12,393 nt of DNA from Anaerolineae bacterium. GTDB taxonomy: Bacteria > Chloroflexota > Anaerolineae > B4-G1 > SLSP01. The DNA lies in assembly GCA_016927095.1 (NCBI GenBank), contig JAFGNI010000616.1:1-12393 (forward strand), read 5' to 3'. The notes under the pieces were generated by a model. That model made no database searches. It saw nothing but the letters and a program-made list of their open reading frames with translations, and was not told the DNA's origin. A program made the position numbers and the translations under genes. Positions within the stretch are counted from its first letter, which is position 1. Every line of letters begins with the position of its first letter. Below are positions 7,801-12,393 of the stretch, piece after piece.

Positions 7801-10200
7801 ATGTCTGGGTACCGAAAGACGTTGGATCGACTGCCTCTCGTGCTGCTGTTGGTCTTCTTCGCTCTGGGCATGGCCCAGGTGCGGCACGCCTCCATCACCT
7901 TCGACGAGGGTCCGCATCTGGCGATCGGCTACGCGACGCTGCGGACCGGGGATCTGCGGCTCCAGCCTGTCCATATCCACCCACCATTGGCCAACGTCCT
8001 CGCTGCCTCACCGCTGCTGCTTCAGGATGATCTGCCGGATCCCACCACGGTGGACGGCTGGCGCATCAACAGCCTCTCGGCGATCACCGACGCGGTCGTC
8101 TGGCAGTATCCACGTCCAGAGAGAATCGCAACAGCGGGACGCGTTCCCATACTGCTGCTTGGGATTCTCCTCTGCGCCCTCACCAACCGTTGGGCCACCG
8201 ATCTGGGTGGGCGAACGGCCGGGCTACTCGCGTTGGGCCTCTGTGCCCTGGATCCCAACCTGATTGCTCACGGTGGGTTGGTCACCACCGACACCGCGGC
8301 GGCGAGCTTGAGCGTCGCGACGCTCTACACGCTCTATCGCGCCGGCACCGGCAACCAGCGGACGGGCGCCTCGGGCAGCCCGCGAGTTAGCCGGCGGCTG
8401 CTGGTCCTCACAGGCGTCCTCCTGGGACTGGCACAGCTGGTGAAAGTCTCGGCGCTGATGCTGGTGCCGGTCACAGGTCTCCTGGTGGTCATGATTGCCT
8501 GGCTCAGGGAACGCAGCCTCAGGGGTGCCCTGGCGAGCGGCACGCGGTATGGTCTCATCATCCTGCTGACGGCAAGCCTGACGCTCTGGGCCGGCTACGG
8601 TTTCGAGGTCGCCGAGGTGCCTCAATGGTCACTGAGATTGCCCGCAGCCACGCACTTTCGCATCTTCCTCTCACTGCAGGAGCACTACGACCTAGGGCAT
8701 CCGGCATTTGCCCTGGGTCAGGTGAGTGACCATGGCTGGTGGTGGTACTTCCCGGCGGCGTTCGCCCTCAAGACCCCCCTCCCCACCCTTTTGCTGTTGT
8801 CCGCGGCGACCGTTGCCGGGATGAGCCACGTCGCGAGCGTTGTGCGTCGATGGCGACGCCGGTCTGAGCTGGTAGGGTCGGAAGGCCCGATGGGGCCGTC
8901 TGCAAGGCGAATCGTGGTGCTGGCCACGGTGGGCCTCTTCCCTGCGCTCTATGCGGTCAGCAGCCTCTTTAGCACGGTTGACATCGGATACCGGCATCTC
9001 CTACCCGTCCTGCCCTTTCTCTACGTCGGGGCAGCAGGGGCACTGGTCCGTGCGCCTTTGCACAAGCGTCCGGCTGCCACCGCAGCCCCCATCGCCGCTG
9101 TCGCGCTCTATGCGTGGCTCGCGACCGGTACGATTTCAGTGGCCCCCCATCAGCTCACCTTCTTCAATGCCTTGGCCGGCGGCGCGCCGAACGGCTACCG
9201 GTACCTTGTCGACTCCAACCTCGACTGGGGACAGAACCTCTGGGATCTTGCCGAATGGATGCAGGCCGGTGGCAAGGATCACGTCTACTATGCCCACTAC
9301 AGCCCCGCCGATCCCAAGGTCTACGGGGTCAACGCTAGCTTCCTGCCCCCGGACCCCAAAGCAGTGCCGTTCGCTCCGTGGCGCCCGGCGCCCGGTGCCT
9401 ACGCCATGGGCGCCACCGTGCTGCAGGGCCCCTATGCCCCGGACATCAACACCTATGCCTGGTTCCGGAGCCGCGAACCCGTCGCCAAGTTGGGTAACGC
9501 CTTGTTCGTCTATGAGGTGCCGGAGACACAGCCGCCTGGGTGGATCACCCTATGCGAACCACGCAACGTGGAGACGCTCACTGGCAACCTGCGCGTCTCA
9601 ACTCTCCGGATCCTCCACGTGGACTGCACCCAGACGGCGGTCTATCCTGCTGGAAGCGGCTGCCATCTCGCGCCTGCCGACTTAGCCGCACCGTCATCCC
9701 GTACGGGGATCACCACCCTCAGGACTGCCGAAGGGGCCGTATCGATGCGCCTCTACGAACCGGTTTACCACACGCCCGGCGTGGCAGCGGAGCCGGCGAT
9801 GCCGCTGGACGGCCCCTTGACGTACCTCGGTTACGACGTCTCGCACGCGCAGGATTCGGTGCTGCTGGAGACGCATTGGCGCGTGGACCAGACGCCGGGC
9901 CGTCCGCTCTCGTTGATGGCACACCTGATAGACCCCGACGGCATGGCGGTCTCCGTCGGCGATGGATTGGGGTTCCCCATCGAGCAGTGGCTTCCCGGCG
10001 ACAGGATCGTCCAACAGCACGCGATCACCGTTCCTGATGTCCTGAAGCCCGGCACCTATGAACTGCGAACCGGCGCCTACTGGCTGGACACGATGGAGCG
10101 CATGAACGTCGCCGGGCCGGACCCGGAAATTGGCGACAGCATACTGGTAGGGCACCTAGCTGACTTGATAGCCGAGAGCGAACCCGATGAGATACCATAG
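7801..10200 (+). CDS. GT39-like phospholipid-carrier-dependent glycosyltransferase with DCTQ module and C-terminal beta domain
   Basis: This is a multi-pass GT-C glycosyltransferase; donor and acceptor are unknown. Numbered from ATG 7801 (799 aa): TFDEGPH at 33-39 with acidic Asp35-Glu36; HIHPPLAN at 58-65; DPNLIAHGGLVTTDTAA at about 151-167; KVSAL at 215-219; VDIGYRHLLP at 393-402; and YRYLVDSNLDWGQ at 466-478, a hallmark of this bacterial GT39 branch. After about ten helices come a soluble module with TYAWFR, Cys585 and the DCTQ motif (608-611, Cys609), then an LGY-type domain (about 671-763). GTG 7720 is an alternative start, overlapping the previous stop and adding a hydrophilic 27-residue N-terminus. 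ATG 7801 is preferred for its ribosome binding site and because helix 1 then begins about 10 residues in. It is paralogous to the next gene over its full length. Confidence 0.88.
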   Translation: MSGYRKTLDRLPLVLLLVFFALGMAQVRHASITFDEGPHLAIGYATLRTGDLRLQPVHIHPPLANVLAASPLLLQDDLPDPTTVDGWRINSLSAITDAVVWQYPRPERIATAGRVPILLLGILLCALTNRWATDLGGRTAGLLALGLCALDPNLIAHGGLVTTDTAAASLSVATLYTLYRAGTGNQRTGASGSPRVSRRLLVLTGVLLGLAQLVKVSALMLVPVTGLLVVMIAWLRERSLRGALASGTRYGLIILLTASLTLWAGYGFEVAEVPQWSLRLPAATHFRIFLSLQEHYDLGHPAFALGQVSDHGWWWYFPAAFALKTPLPTLLLLSAATVAGMSHVASVVRRWRRRSELVGSEGPMGPSARRIVVLATVGLFPALYAVSSLFSTVDIGYRHLLPVLPFLYVGAAGALVRAPLHKRPAATAAPIAAVALYAWLATGTISVAPHQLTFFNALAGGAPNGYRYLVDSNLDWGQNLWDLAEWMQAGGKDHVYYAHYSPADPKVYGVNASFLPPDPKAVPFAPWRPAPGAYAMGATVLQGPYAPDINTYAWFRSREPVAKLGNALFVYEVPETQPPGWITLCEPRNVETLTGNLRVSTLRILHVDCTQTAVYPAGSGCHLAPADLAAPSSRTGITTLRTAEGAVSMRLYEPVYHTPGVAAEPAMPLDGPLTYLGYDVSHAQDSVLLETHWRVDQTPGRPLSLMAHLIDPDGMAVSVGDGLGFPIEQWLPGDRIVQQHAITVPDVLKPGTYELRTGAYWLDTMERMNVAGPDPEIGDSILVGHLADLIAESEPDEIP

Positions 10201-12393
10201 GTTGCTCATAGCCTGCCTGCTCCTCGGGCTATTCGCGCGACTGGTATTCGATGCGCGACAGCTTTCGCTGACGTCCGATGAACCCTCGCACATCGCGTCA
10301 GGTTACGCTCTCCTCGCCGAGCAGGCGACCTGGACGGTGGCACTGCGCGGGCACCCGCTTCTGGTGGACGCGTGGATCGCCCTGCCCGTCTTCCTCGGCG
10401 ACCCCGCCATCCCGGTCACTGAACTCGACGGGTGGCAGTCGGACAACACGCGGTTCGTCCAAGCCTTCGTGCCCTACCTCCGCTCATACGTGGCACGCAC
10501 GGAGATCGCCGCCCGACTCCCTGTGATGTTGCTGACGATCATCTTGGCAGCGGTGACGGCGAGATGGGCACGCGACCTCGGCGGACCCACGGGCGCCACC
10601 GCCGCCCTGATCGTGCTGATGTGTGACCCCATTGTGCTTGGCCATGGCATGCTCGCGACGAACGACGTCGGTGTGACGGCGCTGGGTACCGCCGGCCTAT
10701 ACGTTGTCTACCGCCACCTGAGAAACCCGAAGCTGAGCCGGCTGATCGTGGCGGGCCTGGTGCTCGGTGCCGCGGCACTTGCAAAGGGCTCGGGCATCAT
10801 CTGGCTCTTCTCCGCCCTCCTGATGATCGCCGGCAACGCGGTTCTCCGGAGGCGAGGATGGCGACACCTAACAAGGGCGGCTCTGCACGAGCTCATAGTC
10901 ATGATCGCAGCCTTGGCGGGCATCTGGGCCTTCTACGGATTCACGTCGACTAGTGTCTCGATCCTCGGCTACAGCATCCCGCTGCCTGCGGGCACCCACT
11001 GGAACGGCGTCTTGATGCAATCCACGGGTGCAGGTGAGCGCTGGACCTACTTCCTCGGACAGGTGCGGCGCGGCGGCACCTGGACCTACTTCCCTGTCGC
11101 GGCACTGCTGAAGAACCCAGTGCCTCTGCTGGCGCTCGTGGCTTGGGGAGCACGCCGTCAGCTAAGAACCCCCAGCCGGAAGCGCGCGCTCATCTGGGTC
11201 TTCCCGGTCGTCTACATCGCCGTAGCCGGGCTCACTGCGGTCAACATCGGCTACCGGCACATGATCCCTGTTCATCCTTTCGCGTACCTCTTGGTCGCCG
11301 GCCTCCCGTTGACGACCCGCCTCCGCAGATACGCTGTGTCCGCGCTTGTGGTCGCTCTAGCCATCGAGTCGGCCCTCACATCACCCTATCACCTCTCCTA
11401 CTTCTCGCCTGTCGCGGGCGGCCCACATGAAGGCTGGCGCTATCTGGCCGACTCGAACACGGATTGGGGCCAGGGCTACAAGACGTTGAAGGCCTACCAG
11501 ACGCAGCGAGCCGCGGGCACCGTCGCATTCTCTGGCCCGGAAGGCTACATTGGCCTCAGCACCTACGGCATTGACTACACACCCCTCCCCCCCATCCCCA
11601 GCAATCCGGAGCCCATCTGGCAACCTTGGATGCAGCCGTCGCCCGGCACCTATGTCATCAGCGCCAACACCTTGAGTGGTCTGGGCCTGATAGCCCCCGA
11701 CAACTATGCCTGGTTTCGCTACCATCAGCCCATAGACGTAATCGCGGACATCCTCTTCGTCTACGAGATCGCGTCGCCAACCAGCACCACAGACGGTATG
11801 GATGGCACTTGGCTGGCTCAGTGCAGCGCTCCCGTCACGCCCCTGGACGCTGGGACTATCCAGGCCGGCTTTGGCGAGGCGCCTTCGCGGATCCTGGCCT
11901 TCGATTGCACCCAGAGCTGGGTCTATCCTACGAGATCCGCGGGCAAGGGTTGGTATGCGATCCACGACCAGCTGACGGAGCAGGACCGCTCGCTCAGGCA
12001 CCGCCTCGGGCTGGCGCCCCCGGCGCTTCAGAACACCTTGCCAGCACGCCATCTCGGTGATCTGCAGGTGAGCTATCGTCAATGGGACTACCGGGAAACG
12101 CCGGCCTATCTCATCTACGAGTCGCAGTCCGAGGCAATCCCGCGCCCGGAGCTCACAAGCGTGAGGATCGCAACGGCTGGGACCCCACCCAACCAGGTGC
12201 CGGTTTCGAAGCTGCCCCCGGATGGGATTGACCTGGGGGGACCCATAGCCTTCCTGGGTGTAGCTGCGTACCCATCCGGCGACGGGCTGGAGATTGAGAC
12301 GTGGTGGCGGCGCCGGCCCGGCGACATCTCAACGCCGGTATCCATCATGGCGCACCTGGTGGCTGGCGATGGTCGCCAGATCGCTGTCGCCGA
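10187..12393 (+). CDS. GT39-like membrane glycosyltransferase, paralogue of gene 5 (3' partial)
   Basis: The frame is open from ATG 10187 to the right edge (735 codons), so the end lies outside the window. It overlaps the previous gene by 14 nt, with a weak GAGAG (10174-10178) 8 nt before the ATG. Motifs follow gene 5 in order: TSDEPSH (29-35; Asp31-Glu32), GHPLLVDAW (55-63), DPIVLGHGMLATNDVG (147-162), Lys200 in ALAKGSG, NIGYRHMIP (353-361) and WRYLADSNTDWGQ (417-429). The soluble part has SPGTYVISANTL and NYAWFR, Cys546 in WLAQCSAP, and DCTQSWVYP (573-581). The edge then cuts a C-terminal domain that begins IAFLGV...WWRRR (about 687-710). As a GT-C enzyme it should act at the outer membrane face on a lipid-linked sugar; substrate unknown. 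Where gene 5 has HPPL it has HPLL. Confidence 0.87.
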   Translation, partial: MRYHRLLIACLLLGLFARLVFDARQLSLTSDEPSHIASGYALLAEQATWTVALRGHPLLVDAWIALPVFLGDPAIPVTELDGWQSDNTRFVQAFVPYLRSYVARTEIAARLPVMLLTIILAAVTARWARDLGGPTGATAALIVLMCDPIVLGHGMLATNDVGVTALGTAGLYVVYRHLRNPKLSRLIVAGLVLGAAALAKGSGIIWLFSALLMIAGNAVLRRRGWRHLTRAALHELIVMIAALAGIWAFYGFTSTSVSILGYSIPLPAGTHWNGVLMQSTGAGERWTYFLGQVRRGGTWTYFPVAALLKNPVPLLALVAWGARRQLRTPSRKRALIWVFPVVYIAVAGLTAVNIGYRHMIPVHPFAYLLVAGLPLTTRLRRYAVSALVVALAIESALTSPYHLSYFSPVAGGPHEGWRYLADSNTDWGQGYKTLKAYQTQRAAGTVAFSGPEGYIGLSTYGIDYTPLPPIPSNPEPIWQPWMQPSPGTYVISANTLSGLGLIAPDNYAWFRYHQPIDVIADILFVYEIASPTSTTDGMDGTWLAQCSAPVTPLDAGTIQAGFGEAPSRILAFDCTQSWVYPTRSAGKGWYAIHDQLTEQDRSLRHRLGLAPPALQNTLPARHLGDLQVSYRQWDYRETPAYLIYESQSEAIPRPELTSVRIATAGTPPNQVPVSKLPPDGIDLGGPIAFLGVAAYPSGDGLEIETWWRRRPGDISTPVSIMAHLVAGDGRQIAVA

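Noticed and set aside
11381..12082. Minus-strand open frame of 233 codons opposite gene 6
   Set aside because: It lies wholly opposite the conserved GT39 paralogue with its DCTQ motif. The product has no recognisable motif.
1..12393. tRNA, rRNA, CRISPR array, insertion sequence or phage features
   Set aside because: No cloverleaf, regularly spaced direct repeats, transposase or integrase motifs, or terminal inverted repeats were seen on either strand.

Overview
The window is a GC-rich bacterial segment, coding on the + strand only, that carries six consecutive genes. Five encode large polytopic membrane proteins and one a soluble glutamine amidotransferase. The best taxonomic guess is Chloroflexota (Anaerolineae-like). 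This rests on recognising the style of the proteins: GT39/DUF2142-type glycosyltransferases with long extracytoplasmic tails containing LGY...WR...PGxYxL domains and a DCTQ...YP motif. No marker gene is present to confirm it.

Layout. Gene 1 (left edge to 2375, 5' end outside the window) is a DUF2142/GT39-like membrane glycosyltransferase with two copies of a C-terminal beta-sandwich-like domain. Gene 2 (2380-4662) is a YfhO-family membrane protein that follows almost without a gap. Two abutting perfect GC-rich hairpins (4662-4699) sit directly on the gene 2 stop codon and probably end or protect that transcript. The gap that follows (about 4663-4950) holds a candidate extended -10 promoter (4854-4880) and otherwise nothing I can name. 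Gene 3 (about 4965-5795) is a stand-alone class I glutamine amidotransferase with a complete Cys-His-Glu triad. Genes 4, 5 and 6 are three further GT-C/GT39-type glycosyltransferases. Gene 4 overlaps gene 3 by 4 nt, and gene 6 overlaps gene 5 by 14 nt and runs off the right edge.

How the genes may work together. Genes 1-2 and genes 3-6 look like two head-to-tail operons. GT-C enzymes transfer sugars from polyprenyl-phosphate donors to acceptors outside the cytoplasmic membrane, so the cluster most likely builds or decorates a cell-surface glycan or glycoprotein. YfhO proteins are linked to similar glycosylation. The translationally coupled amidotransferase is the odd member: it would release ammonia from glutamine, but no synthase or ligase partner is visible. 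Donor and acceptor sugars cannot be read from the sequence.

The most interesting features are the repeated C-terminal domain (five copies in four proteins), a cysteine-containing DCTQ module shared by the tandem paralogues 5 and 6, and the amidotransferase-glycosyltransferase coupling. No RNA gene, mobile element, CRISPR array or phage feature was seen.
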